Positions 29,397-38,325 of a stretch of 64,000 nt of DNA are shown in pieces. Source of the DNA: Heterostelium multicystogenum (lineage: Eukaryota; Evosea; Eumycetozoa; Acytosteliales; Acytosteliaceae); contig RCNN01000592.1 of assembly GCA_003667245.1 (NCBI GenBank), positions 1 through 64,000 on the forward strand, written 5' to 3'. How positions within the stretch are numbered: the first letter of the stretch is position 1; every line of letters starts with the position of its first letter. Position numbers and translations under genes: made by a program. A model generated the notes under the pieces. The model saw only the letters and a list, made by a program, of their open reading frames with translations. It was not told where the DNA came from and did no database searches.

Positions 29397-29927
29397 TTAC
29401 AGGTCCTTCAGAATATCCGCCATGTCGTCGGCGTGTTCTTCTTCCTGGGCCAGGATGTCTTCGAAGATCCGGCGAGTGGTCGGGTCTTTGTCACCGATGT
29501 ACTGGATGATTTCGCGATAGCTGTCTACCGCGATGCGCTCGGCCACCAGGTCTTCGTAGACCATCTCCTTCAGCGTATTGCCGGCCACGTACTGCGCGTG
29601 GGAATTCTTCGACAGCAAGTCGGGGTTGAACTCCGGCTCGCCACCCAACTGCACGATACGCTCGGCCAACTTGTCGGCGTGTTCGGCTTCCTGGGTGGCG
29701 TGCTCGAGGAACTCCTCGGCGGCGACATGCGCCTTGACGCCATTGGCCATGAAGTAGTGGCGCTTGTAGCGCAGCACGCACACCAGCTCGGTGGCCAGCG
29801 ATTCGTTGAGCAGACGCAGGATTTCCTGGCGGTCGGCGTCATAACCTTCGGTCACGGCACCGTTTTCGACGTTCTTGCGGGCGCGGTCACGTAAAGTGGC
29901 TACGTCAGACAAATGTGAGTCAGTCAT
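29397..29927 (-). CDS. Ferritin-like protein (bacterioferritin/Dps-type)
   Basis: 176 residues, intact. A four-helix ferritin-like domain with di-iron-type Glu/His pairs: ESLATELVCVLRYKRHYF, EEFLEHATQEAEHADKL, EDLVAERIAVDSY and ILAQEEEHADDM, each with spacing expected of ExxH centres. P. aeruginosa has a similar gene annotated as a probable bacterioferritin. It probably stores or detoxifies iron in the cytoplasm; the lack of the canonical haem-binding Met cannot be judged with certainty. GGAG precedes the ATG by 6 bases. Confidence 0.82.
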   Translation of the reverse strand: MTDSHLSDVATLRDRARKNVENGAVTEGYDADRQEILRLLNESLATELVCVLRYKRHYFMANGVKAHVAAEEFLEHATQEAEHADKLAERIVQLGGEPEFNPDLLSKNSHAQYVAGNTLKEMVYEDLVAERIAVDSYREIIQYIGDKDPTTRRIFEDILAQEEEHADDMADILKDL

Positions 29928-30026
29928 CTCATTCTCCTGGTACTAATCCGGTTTTTGCGCCACGCTCTGCCGGCGTGATCGCTCCAAGTTGTGAGTCCCA
30001 GGCAACGCAAAAAGTTTTATCGGATT

Positions 30027-30925
30027 TTACAGAGCGTGCCCCGACAGCCGCGCTTCCTCCTGCAACCACTCAAAAAACGCCCGGACCGGCGGGTGCCGTT
30101 CCCGTCCCGGTACGCACAGGGCGCTGTAGCCGGCGCCGTTGACGCGGACCTGTGGCCGGTAAGGCACCAGCAACCCGCTGGCGACGCTTTCCGAGACCAG
30201 GATATTGCTCGCCAGCACCAGGCCCTGGCCGGCGATGGCCGCTTGCAGGGCGTAGTGTTCTTCGTCGTATTCGCGCAGCGGCGAAGCGGATTGCAACCAG
30301 TCTTCCCGGCCTTTTCGCACCAGGCCTGCCAGCCCAGGGCGTACAGCCTGGAGTTGTGCCAGCGCACGCTGATCAGGGTCGGGGTGCGCTCGTGCGCCAG
30401 GGCGACTTGTTCGGGGAGCCATACACGGCAAAAACATTCGTCGAACAGGCACAAACCGTAGAGGTTCGTGTAGTCGTCGATGCTGTAGCGGATCACCAGG
30501 TCGACGCTGGCATCCTGCTGTAATCGACCACGGCGCAGTTGGTGTCCAGGCGCAGGCTGATATCCGGATGGGCGGCATAGAAGCGCCCGAGTCGCGGCAC
30601 CAGCCACAGAGCGGCAAACGCCGGCGTAGTGGAGAGCGTGAGATTGCCGGCGCTGCGCTGCGGGCGCAGGGTGTCGACGCTTTGCGCGACGTCCAGCAAG
30701 GCGCCGTGCAGGCTGTGGAACAGGCGCTCGCCGCGTTCCGTCAGGCGCACCTGGCGCGGCAGGCGCTCGAACAGCGGTACGGCCGAGCCAGGTTTCCAGG
30801 GAGCGAATCTGATGGGACACCGCCGTCGGCGTTACCGACAACTCCTGGGCGGCGGCCTTGAAGCTCAACAGGCGCGAGGCCGATTCAAAGGCGCGCAGGG
30901 CGGTCAGGGGCAGCGAAGCAAACAT
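30027..30925 (-). CDS. LysR-family regulator (frame broken)
   Basis: About 300 residues. The N-terminus (SLPLTALRAFESASRLLSF, LSVTPTAVSHQIRSLETWL) is a GcvA-type LysR helix-turn-helix; the effector domain ends EWLQEEARLSGHAL. It diverges from the azoreductase-SMR pair, which it probably controls. Frames shift near 30330, 30525 and 30775. Confidence 0.82.
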
Positions 30926-30936
30926 GTGTGGTCCAT

Positions 30937-30955
30937 GGATGAATTCAGTTCATCC
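30937..30955. promoter_or_regulatory. Inverted repeat operator candidate for the LysR protein
   Basis: GGATGAA-TTCAG-TTCATCC is a perfect 7-base inverted repeat 12 bases upstream of the LysR start codon and within the divergent promoter region of the azoreductase gene, a usual place for autoregulation. Confidence 0.5.
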
Positions 30956-31060
30956 AAAACAACTATTGCTCATTTGTGAGGGTGGCCGCTCGGCTCTAGA
31001 TTTATACGCAACAGGGGCAGCCATTCAGGTTGCCTGAGTCTAGCGTGTGAAGGCCTACAG

Positions 31061-31702
31061 ATGAAAAAAATGCTTGCGATCCATTCCAGTCCCCGCGGCG
31101 AACGTTCCCACTCCCGGCGCCTTGCCGAGGTGTTCCTGGCCGCCTGGCACACCGCCAATCCCGACGCGCAGTTGACCCGCCGCGAAGTGGGCCGGGCGTC
31201 TATCCCCCACGTCAGCGAAGCGTTCATTGCCGCCAGCTTCCACCCGGAGCCGCAGGCGATGCCGTTGTCCATGCACGCCGATTTGCAACTGAGCAATGAG
31301 CTGGTAGCCGAGCTCGTCGAGCACGAACTGCTGGTGATTTCCGTACCGATGTACAACTTCGGGATTCCCAGCGGCCTCAAGGCCTGGATCGACCAGATCG
31401 TGCGCATGGGCCTCACCGTGGATATCACCCAGGACAGCCAGGGTATCGCCCAGTACCAGCCGTTATTGTTGGGCAAAAAGGCCTTGATCATCACCAGTCG
31501 CGGCGGCAGCGGCTTTGGCCCGGGCGGGGAAAACGAGGCGATGAACCACGCCGATCCGCACCTGCGGACCGCGTTGGGGTTCATCGGCATTGAAGACGTC
31601 ACGGTGATCGCCGCAGAAGGCGAAGAGTCCGACCCGAGCGTTTTCCGCCGTTCCTGCGATGCAGTCGAGGGGCAACTGCGCGACCTGGCCGGGAGCTTCT
31701 GA
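31061..31702 (+). CDS. FMN-dependent NADH-azoreductase-like oxidoreductase
   Basis: 213 residues of flavodoxin-like fold. [18 protein letters not shown] near the start binds the FMN phosphate; [19 protein letters not shown] is the hallmark of the AzoR/AcpD family; TSRGGSG follows. AzoR enzymes reduce quinones and azo compounds with NADH, and likely protect against electrophiles. The stop overlaps nothing but the SMR gene begins 1 base later, so both should be co-expressed. Confidence 0.85.
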   Translation: MKKMLAIHSSPRGERSHSRRLAEVFLAAWHTANPDAQLTRREVGRASIPHVSEAFIAASFHPEPQAMPLSMHADLQLSNELVAELVEHELLVISVPMYNFGIPSGLKAWIDQIVRMGLTVDITQDSQGIAQYQPLLLGKKALIITSRGGSGFGPGGENEAMNHADPHLRTALGFIGIEDVTVIAAEGEESDPSVFRRSCDAVEGQLRDLAGSF

Positions 31703-31703
31703 A

Positions 31704-32009
31704 GTGTCGTGGCTTTTCCTGCTGATCGCCGCCGGCTTTGAGGTGACCTTCGCCATGGGCATGAAGTACGCCGACGGCTTCACCCGGCTGTGGCCGTCGC
31801 TGGTCACCGTCATCGCGGCCGTGGGCGGGATCTACTTCCTGACCCTGGCCATGCGTGAGTTGCCGGTGAGCGTGGCCTACCCGATCTGGACCGCCATTGG
31901 CTCACTGGGCACGGTGTTTCTCGGGTTCGCGCTGCTGGGGGAGAGCCTGACGCTGATCAAGCTGGTGTCGGTGGGCTTGATCGTCGCCGGAGTGGTGGGG
32001 CTCAAGTAG
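31704..32009 (+). CDS. Small multidrug resistance (SMR) family transporter
   Basis: 101 residues with four hydrophobic helices and a GTG start. The active-site Glu is in the first helix (LIAAGFEVTFAMGMKYADGF) and the central motif is PVSVAYPIWTAIGSLGTVF, close to SugE/Gdx-type members that export guanidinium or quaternary cations. It starts 1 base after the azoreductase stop, so an efflux-plus-reduction stress operon is inferred. Its end overlaps the convergent EamA gene by 8 bases. Confidence 0.85.
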   Translation: MSWLFLLIAAGFEVTFAMGMKYADGFTRLWPSLVTVIAAVGGIYFLTLAMRELPVSVAYPIWTAIGSLGTVFLGFALLGESLTLIKLVSVGLIVAGVVGLK

Positions 32010-32898
32010 CTTCCTGCGCGCTGACATTGCTGCGAACCGGCGTCGTCCAGCGCTCCGACAAAATCACCCCGCCCAGGGTCAGCAAGCCGCCCACCAGGTG
32101 ATACATCGCCAGTTGCTCCTTCAACACCACTGCGGCAATCAACGCGGTGATCAGCGGCAGCAGGTTGAAAAACAGCGTGGTGCGGCTTGGGCCGAGGGTC
32201 TTCACCGAATGCATCCAGGCCAGCGGCGCGAGCATCGAGGCCAGCAGGCAGGCGTACAGCACCAGCGGGATATTCGACCAGCCAAGGCCGGCCTTGTCGG
32301 AGAGCAGGAACAGCGGAAACAACACCACCACCGCCACCAGCACCTGCAGGTACAGCAACACCAGTGGCGGCAAGCGCAGCTGCCATTTTTTCAGCAGGGT
32401 GCTGTAGACCGCGTAGGCGAGGGTGGCCACCAGCATCATCGCGTCACCCATATTCAGCCCGTGTTGCAGCAGGGCGCTGAGACTACCGGCGGAAACCACC
32501 ACTACCACGCCGGCAAACGACAGCACGGCACCGGTCAGGGCGCCGAAGGTCAGGCGCTGGCCAAGGCTGATGATTGCGGCGGTGAGAGCCATCAGTGGCA
32601 TCAGCGAGAGGATAATGCCCATGTTGGTGGCCGAGGTCAGGTTCGCGGCGTAATACGCCAGGCTCTGGTACACCGCCATGCCCAGCACGCCGAGGATGAA
32701 GATCTTGCCCAGGTTGGGACGAATCAGCGGCCAGTTGGCGATGACGGGTTTGAGCATGAACGGGGTAAACAGCAGGCCGGCCAGCAGCCAGCGGTAAAAA
32801 CCGATCTCGGCAGGGAAAATCGTCCCCACCGCGAGTTTGTTGACCACGGTATTGCCGGCCCAGATAAAAATGGCCAGTAACGGATAAGCGTATTGCAT
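32002..32898 (-). CDS. EamA/DMT family transporter
   Basis: 298 residues with about ten hydrophobic helices in two EamA repeats, starting MQYAYPLLAIFIWAGNTVVN. RhaT/YdcZ-like DMT proteins export metabolites or amino acids; the substrate cannot be deduced. It diverges from an AraC regulator, with an inverted repeat between them, so the AraC protein likely controls it. A longer open frame upstream (to 33015) runs through the operator and is not preferred. Confidence 0.85.
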   Translation of the reverse strand: MQYAYPLLAIFIWAGNTVVNKLAVGTIFPAEIGFYRWLLAGLLFTPFMLKPVIANWPLIRPNLGKIFILGVLGMAVYQSLAYYAANLTSATNMGIILSLMPLMALTAAIISLGQRLTFGALTGAVLSFAGVVVVVSAGSLSALLQHGLNMGDAMMLVATLAYAVYSTLLKKWQLRLPPLVLLYLQVLVAVVVLFPLFLLSDKAGLGWSNIPLVLYACLLASMLAPLAWMHSVKTLGPSRTTLFFNLLPLITALIAAVVLKEQLAMYHLVGGLLTLGGVILSERWTTPVRSNVSAQEAT

Positions 32899-32941
32899 CG
32901 AAAAGAACCAGTTGCGTCTATGAGCGGTGATTATCCTTTGT

Positions 32942-32969
32942 CTGGATCGAAGCCTATACTTCGATCCAG
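32942..32969. promoter_or_regulatory. Perfect 11-base inverted repeat, operator candidate
   Basis: CTGGATCGAAG-N6-CTTCGATCCAG stands between the divergent EamA and araC-type genes, 27 bases before the AraC start. Its symmetry and location fit an operator for control of both promoters; a further TGTATCCAG half-like site lies downstream. Confidence 0.6.
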
Positions 32970-32995
32970 CCATCCGACCTTTGTATCCAGACAAC

Positions 32996-33789
32996 ATGCT
33001 CAAGAAGTACATCAACCTTCCCGATTTTGACCAGTTGCCGGCCCCGGTGTATTTCCGTTATTCGGAATTCGAGGCTGACACCCATGCCAGTGCGCACCAG
33101 CATGCCTGGGGTTCCCTGGACTACTCGGCCCGTGGCGTGATGCGCTTTGAAGTGGCCGGCAGTCGCTTTATGTCGCCGCCGCAATATGCGGTATGGATCC
33201 CCCCAACACCCAGCACAGTTCCTACAACGCCCAGGCGATCGTCTACCGCTCCGTATATCTGGCGCCCGCCTTGTGCGAGCAATTGCCGGCGCAGCCGTGC
33301 ACCCTGACCATCAGCGATATCCTCAAGGCGATCCTCAGTGATTTCGCCGAGCGTGATGTCAACATTCCCGAGAACGAAGCCGACGTGCGCCTGGCCCAGG
33401 TGCTGGTAGACCAGCTCAGGCAGGCGCCGGTGCACGATTGTTTCCTGCCGTATGCCAGCCATCCCGGGTTGCTCAGTGTGCTGGAGGGCATGCAGGCCGA
33501 CCCTGGCGATAACCGCGCGCTGGCCCAGTGGGCGCAGCAGGTGCATGTCAGTGAGCGCACCCTGGCGCGGCAATTTGTGCGTGAGCTGGGGATGAGCTTC
33601 GGCGAATGGCGCCAACGCCTGCGGTTCCTGGCGTCGATCGAAGCGCTGGACAGCGCGCGCAGTGTCCAGGAAGTTGCGTTTGACCTGGGCTACAGCACGG
33701 CCTCGGCGTTTATCGCGATGTTCCAGCGCCAGGCCGGCTGCACGCCGGAGCAGTATCGCCGGACCCATATACGCGGCAGGAAGGTGTAA
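32996..33789 (+). CDS. AraC-family regulator (frame broken once)
   Basis: About 264 residues. An N-terminal cupin-like sensing domain (SAHQHAWGSLDYSARGVMRF, WIPPNTQHSSYN) precedes two helix-turn-helix motifs (VSERTLARQFVRELGMSFGE and VQEVAFDLGYSTASAFIAMF). One C is lost from a seven-C run near 33203. It most likely regulates the divergent EamA exporter. Confidence 0.85.
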
Positions 33790-33852
33790 CAGGGTTTGAC
33801 TACACTGCTGGGGAGGCCGTGCCCCTCGGCACGGTAACAGGGAGAAAACTCC

Positions 33853-34167
33853 ATGAAGATGCTGCGTATTCCGCTGTTGATGATGGGCCTGCTGCTGTGT
33901 TCCCAAGGCTTTGCCGCGACTGCCGCACAGACGGCTCAGCAACAAAAAATGACTACTTGCAACGCCGAAGCCAAGACCAGTGGCAAGACCGGTGATGATC
34001 GCAAGGCGTTCATGAGCAACTGCCTCAAGGCGGCCCCGGCGGCCAACGACGCCAAGACCCTGACCCCACAGCAACAGAAGATGAAAGATTGCAACGCCAC
34101 CGCGAAAACCCAGGCGCTGACCGGCGATGCGCGTAAAACCTTTATGAGCACCTGCCTGAAGAAATAA
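33853..34167 (+). CDS. PsiF-repeat periplasmic protein
   Basis: 104 residues: signal peptide ending near GFAAT, then two PsiF repeats of about 35 residues (QQQKMTTCNAEAKT...FMSNCLK and QQQKMKDCNATAKT...FMSTCLK), each with two cysteines. PsiF of E. coli is induced by phosphate starvation; biochemical function is unknown. GGAG precedes the ATG. Confidence 0.9.
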   Translation: MKMLRIPLLMMGLLLCSQGFAATAAQTAQQQKMTTCNAEAKTSGKTGDDRKAFMSNCLKAAPAANDAKTLTPQQQKMKDCNATAKTQALTGDARKTFMSTCLKK

Positions 34168-34180
34168 TGATGCAGAACCT

Positions 34181-34270
34181 TGTGGGCGCTGGCTTGCCTA
34201 AGATTGCGACCTGACAGTCGATGCCTTTGTTGGCTGACCCACCGCCATCGCAGGCAAGCCAGCTCCCACA
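34181..34270. repeat. REPIN palindrome, GCTGGCTTGCC variant
   Basis: Arms TGTGGGCGCTGGCTTGCC (left, imperfect) and CGCAGGCAAGCCAGCTCCCACA (right) between two co-directional genes. Confidence 0.75.
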
Positions 34271-34353
34271 TTGGACCGCGTTTAGACTTCTCGCTTGATT
34301 CACCCAAGGCTGGCAGACTGCCCATCCTTTAACGCCGTTCGTTTTGAGGCTGT

Positions 34354-35368
34354 ATGCCAACGTTTTCTCAGCGTCACGTGTTGTTGTTGGTCAGTTGCGT
34401 GCTGATTTTTGGCGGGCTGCTGCTGGTTTTGCCATTGAAGTTGCTGCCGAGCCTGCTGGCCGGGCTGCTGGTGTATGAGCTGGTCAACATGCTCACCCCG
34501 CAGTTGCAGCGGTTGATCGAAGGCCGGCGTGCGCGCTGGTTGGCGGTAGCCTTGCTGGGGACCTTGATCGTCAGCATCCTGACCCTGATCTTTGCCGGGG
34601 CCATCAGCTTCCTGCTGCACGAAGCGGAAAACCCCGGGGCCTCCCTCGATAAGTTCATGGGCGTGGTCGACCGTGCCCGCGGCCAGTTGCCGCCGTTCCT
34701 CGACGCCTACCTGCCGGCCAGCGCCGCCGAGTTCCGCGTGGCCATCGGCGAATGGCTGAGCAAACACCTCAGCGAACTGCAACTGGTGGGCAAAGACGCC
34801 GCGCACATGTTCGTGACCTTGTTGATCGGCATGGTGCTGGGGGCGATCATCGCCCTGCAACGGGTGCCGGACCTGACCAAGCGCAAACCCCTGGCGGCCG
34901 CGCTGTTTGATCGCCTGCACCTGCTGGTCCAGGCCTTTCGCAACATCGTTTTTCGCGCAGATCAAGATCGCCGCGCTGAACACCGCGTTCACCGCGATCT
35001 TCCTCGCGGTGGTGCTGCCGTTGTGCGGGATCCACCTGCCGCTGACCAAGACGTTGATCGTGCTGACGTTCCTGCTGGGCCTGCTGCCGGTGATCGGCAA
35101 CCTGATGTCCAACACCCTGATCACCATCGTGGCCTTGTCGCTGTCGATCTGGGTGGCGGTGGCGGCGTTGGGCTACCTGATCGTGATCCACAAGGTCGAG
35201 TACTTCCTCAACGCGCGGATTGTCGGTGGGCAGATCAGTGCCAAGTCGTGGGAATTGTTGCTGGCGATGCTGGTGTTCGAAGCCGCGTTCGGCCTGCCGG
35301 GGGTGGTGGCGGGGCCGATTTATTATGCGTACTTGAAGAGTGAGTTGAAGCTGGCGGGGATGGTTTAG
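34354..35368 (+). CDS. AI-2E family (YdiK/PerM-like) permease (frame broken once)
   Basis: About 338 residues with some eight hydrophobic helices; the central loop and ending GLPGVVAGPIYYAYLKSEL are typical of the AI-2E/UPF0118 family, which includes the autoinducer-2 exporter TqsA and Na+/H+ antiporters. Substrate unknown. An extra T in a T run near 34950 splits the frame after VQAFRNIVF. Confidence 0.85.
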
Positions 35369-35389
35369 GCATTGATGTTGCCTGGACTG

Positions 35390-35482
35390 GCCCCTTCGCG
35401 AGCAAGCCCGCTCCCACATTTGACCGAGCTCCAACTTTGGAATGCAGCCGAATGTGGGAGCGGGCTTGCTCGCGAAGGGCGC
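35390..35482. repeat. REPIN palindrome
   Basis: Inside-out arms (GCCCCTTCGCGAGCAAGCC first, then its inverse) between the converging permease and Hsp70 genes. Confidence 0.85.
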
Positions 35483-35502
35483 GCCACGGTTTCAGCTAAA
35501 AC

Positions 35503-36771
35503 TCAGTAGCCGTAGCGCTTGCTGGCCTCAATCGCCAGACCACTGCCAATACTGCCAAAGATGTTCCCTTCCACATGCTGCGCATTCGGCAGCATCGCCG
35601 AGATGCTGTGGCGCAGCGCCGGAATCCCGCTGGAACCCCCGGTAAAGAACACCGTGTCCACCTGGGCCACGTCCACCGAGGCGTCGTTGAGCAGTTGCGT
35701 CACCGCATTGCGCACCCGCTCCAGCAAGCCATCGATGGCCGACTCGAACAACGCCCGGCTCAATTCCACGCTCAACCCCGGCTCGACCCGGTCCAGCAGC
35801 ACATGGCGGCTGTCCTGTTGGGTCAGCTGGATCTTGGTTTCTTCCACTTCCATCGCCAGCCAGTGCCCGGCGCGCTGCTCGATCAGGTTGAACAGGCGGT
35901 CGATGCCACCCGTGTCCTCGATGTCGTAGCGCATGCTGCCCAGCGCCAGCTTGGATTTCTGCGAGTACACCGAGTTGATGGTGTGCCAGGTCGCCAGGTT
36001 CATGTGGTGGCTGGTGGGCATATAAGCGCCGCTCTTCATGCGGCTGCCGTAGCCGAACAGCGGCATCATGCCGGCCAGCGAGAGCTGCTTGTCGAAGTCG
36101 GTACCCCGATGTGCACACCGCCGGTGGCGAGGATGTCGTCGTGGCGGTTGTCGATCTGGCGGCGCTCGGGCGACAGGCGCACCAGGGAGAAGTCGGAGGT
36201 ACCCCCGCCGATGTCGACAATCAGCACCAGCTCTTCTTTCTCGATGGTGGACTCGTAGTCGAAGGCCGCGGCAATCGGTTCGTACTGGAACGAGATGTCC
36301 TTGAAGCCGATCTTGCGGGCCACGTCCACCAGGGTGTTCTCGGCTTCCTGGTCGGCCATCGGGTCGTCGTCGACGAAAAATACCGGGCGGCCCAGCACCA
36401 CTTCGTCGAACTCACGCCCGGCGGTGGTTTCGGCACGGCTCTTGAGTTGGCCGATAAACAGCGCCAGCAGGTCGGTGAACGGCATGGCCGTGCCCAATAC
36501 ACTGGTGTCGTGCTTGATCAGCTTGGAACCCAGCAGGCTCTTGAGCGAGCGCATCAGCCGGCCTTCGTAGTTTTCCAGGTATTCGTGCAGGGCCAGGCGA
36601 CCGTACACCGGGCGGCGCTCTTCGAAGTTGAAGAACACCACCGACGGCAGCGTGATCTTGTCGTCCTCCAGCGCGATAAGCGTTTCCATGCCGGGACGAA
36701 TCCAGCCGACGGTGGAGTTGGACGTGCCGAAGTCGATACCGCAGGCACGGGCTGGGGATGGGTTTTTTCAT
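35503..36771 (-). CDS. Hsp70 family protein, YegD-like (frame broken twice)
   Basis: About 423 residues, the length of an actin-like ATPase domain alone, with no substrate-binding domain. Phosphate loops are visible: GIDFGTSNSTVGW at the N-terminus, DIGGGTSDFSLV in the middle and FFTGGSSGIPALR near the end. E. coli YegD has the same shape and is of unknown role. Breaks near 36745 (early) and 36100. It diverges from cbpA-cbpM, which encodes a J-protein and its modulator, so a chaperone link is possible. Confidence 0.82.
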
Positions 36772-37059
36772 GTCAATCGGGTTCCGGTTGAAAAACGGCC
36801 GCGCAGTGTATGCCACCCGCGTGCAGATGCGTAGGCCGACTATCCGCTAAATACAACGCACTTGTTACCTTGAAAGCCCGGCCTTTGCCCCCAAATCCTC
36901 CCCATACGGTTGGTGGCTGCAGGATTCTGCCCGCAGCGCCGATAAACTTCTGACGCACCCTTCGGTCACAAGATTGAGATCGGTCAATCCAGACGCCGCA
37001 AACAGGCGCATGCTGTGACGCTGGCAGTGCGATATCGATAATGGATGGTGATGCCCCCG

Positions 37060-38009
37060 ATGGACTTCAAAGACTATTACAAGATTCTCGGTGTAGAACC
37101 CACCGCTGACGACAAGGCGATCAAGGCCGCCTATCGCAAGCTGGCGCGCAAATATCACCCGGACGTGAGCAAGGAAAAGGACGCTGAAGCCAAGTTCAAG
37201 GACGCGTCCGAAGCCTATGAAGCGCTGAAAAGTGCCGACAAGCGCGCCGAATACGACGATCTGCGCAAATACGGCCAGCATGGCCAGCCGTTCCAGGGCC
37301 CGCCAGGCTGGCAGAGCCGTGGTGGCTATGGCGGCGGTGGCCAGGACACCGGCGACTTCTCGGACTTCTTCAGCTCGATCTTCGGTTCGCGCGGCAATGG
37401 TTTTGGTGGTGCCCAGGGCCGCAGTGCCGGGCGTCGAGGGCAAGATGTGGAAATGGAACTGCCGGTCTTCCTCGAAGAGACCCTGTCCAACGAGTCCAAG
37501 CAGGTCAACTTCCAGGTGCCGCAATACAACGCGGCCGGCCAGCACGTCAGCAACACCACCAAGAGCCTGAACGTGAAGAATTCCCGGCCGGTGTGGCCGA
37601 CGGCGAGCGCATCCGCCTCAAGGGCCAGGGCGCGCCGGGGATTGGCGGTGGTGCCAATGGTGATCTGTACTTGATCATCAAGTTCGCGCCACACCCTAAA
37701 TTCGATGTGGAAGGTGAGAACCTGATCATCACCCTGCCACTGGCCCCGTGGGAGCTGGCGTTGGGCACGGAAGTGGCGGTGCCGACCCTCACCGGCAAGA
37801 TCAACCTCAAGGTGCCGGCCGGCAGCCAGAACGGCCAGCGCATGCGCGCCAAGGGCCATGGCTTGTTGAACAAGGCCGGGCAGCGCGGTTACCTGTTTGT
37901 GCAACTCAAGGCGGTGATGCCGAAAAACACCGACGACGAGGTCAAGGCGTTGTGGCAGGAACTGGCACAAAAAGCCGCCTTCGATCCAAGAGAATCATGG
38001 AGTAGCTAA
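37060..38009 (+). CDS. cbpA: Curved DNA-binding J-domain protein CbpA (frame broken)
   Basis: About 316 residues: J domain with HPD at residues 33-35, then a Gly/Phe-rich linker ([17 protein letters not shown]) and two DnaJ C-terminal beta domains without a zinc finger, as in CbpA. It is a DnaK co-chaperone that also binds curved DNA in stationary phase. The start [11 protein letters not shown] aligns with E. coli CbpA; an ATG three codons earlier (37051) is also possible. Two extra bases near 37580-37595 break the frame. Confidence 0.9.
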
Positions 38010-38011
38010 CG

Positions 38012-38320
38012 ATGAGCAGTCCCCGTTTGGTTCAAGTGAACATGGCAGAATTCTGTGAGGCCACCGACCTGTCGGTGGCCTACGTGATCGAAATCGTCGA
38101 GCACGGCATCGTTGAACCGGTGGGGACCAGTCCCGAGTCCTGGCGCTTCACCGATTATGAACTGGCCCTGGCCAAGCGCGCCTCGGCGCTGCAAAAGGAC
38201 CTGGAGCTGGAATGGGAAGGCGTCGCCCTGGCGCTCGACCTGCTGGAGGAAGTCCAGCAACTGCGGGCCGAGAACCAGATGCTCAAGCAACGGCTGGGGC
38301 GGTTGGTGCAAACGCCCTGA
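38012..38320 (+). CDS. cbpM: Chaperone modulator CbpM
   Basis: 102 residues. A winged-helix-like fold (VNMAEFCEATDLSVAYVIEI, VEPVGTSPESWRFTDYEL) leads to a coiled-coil end (LEEVQQLRAENQMLKQRLG). It binds the CbpA J domain and blocks both its co-chaperone and DNA-binding activities. It starts 2 bases after cbpA and ends 5 bases from the convergent giant gene. Confidence 0.92.
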   Translation: MSSPRLVQVNMAEFCEATDLSVAYVIEIVEHGIVEPVGTSPESWRFTDYELALAKRASALQKDLELEWEGVALALDLLEEVQQLRAENQMLKQRLGRLVQTP

Positions 38321-38325
38321 ATCCA

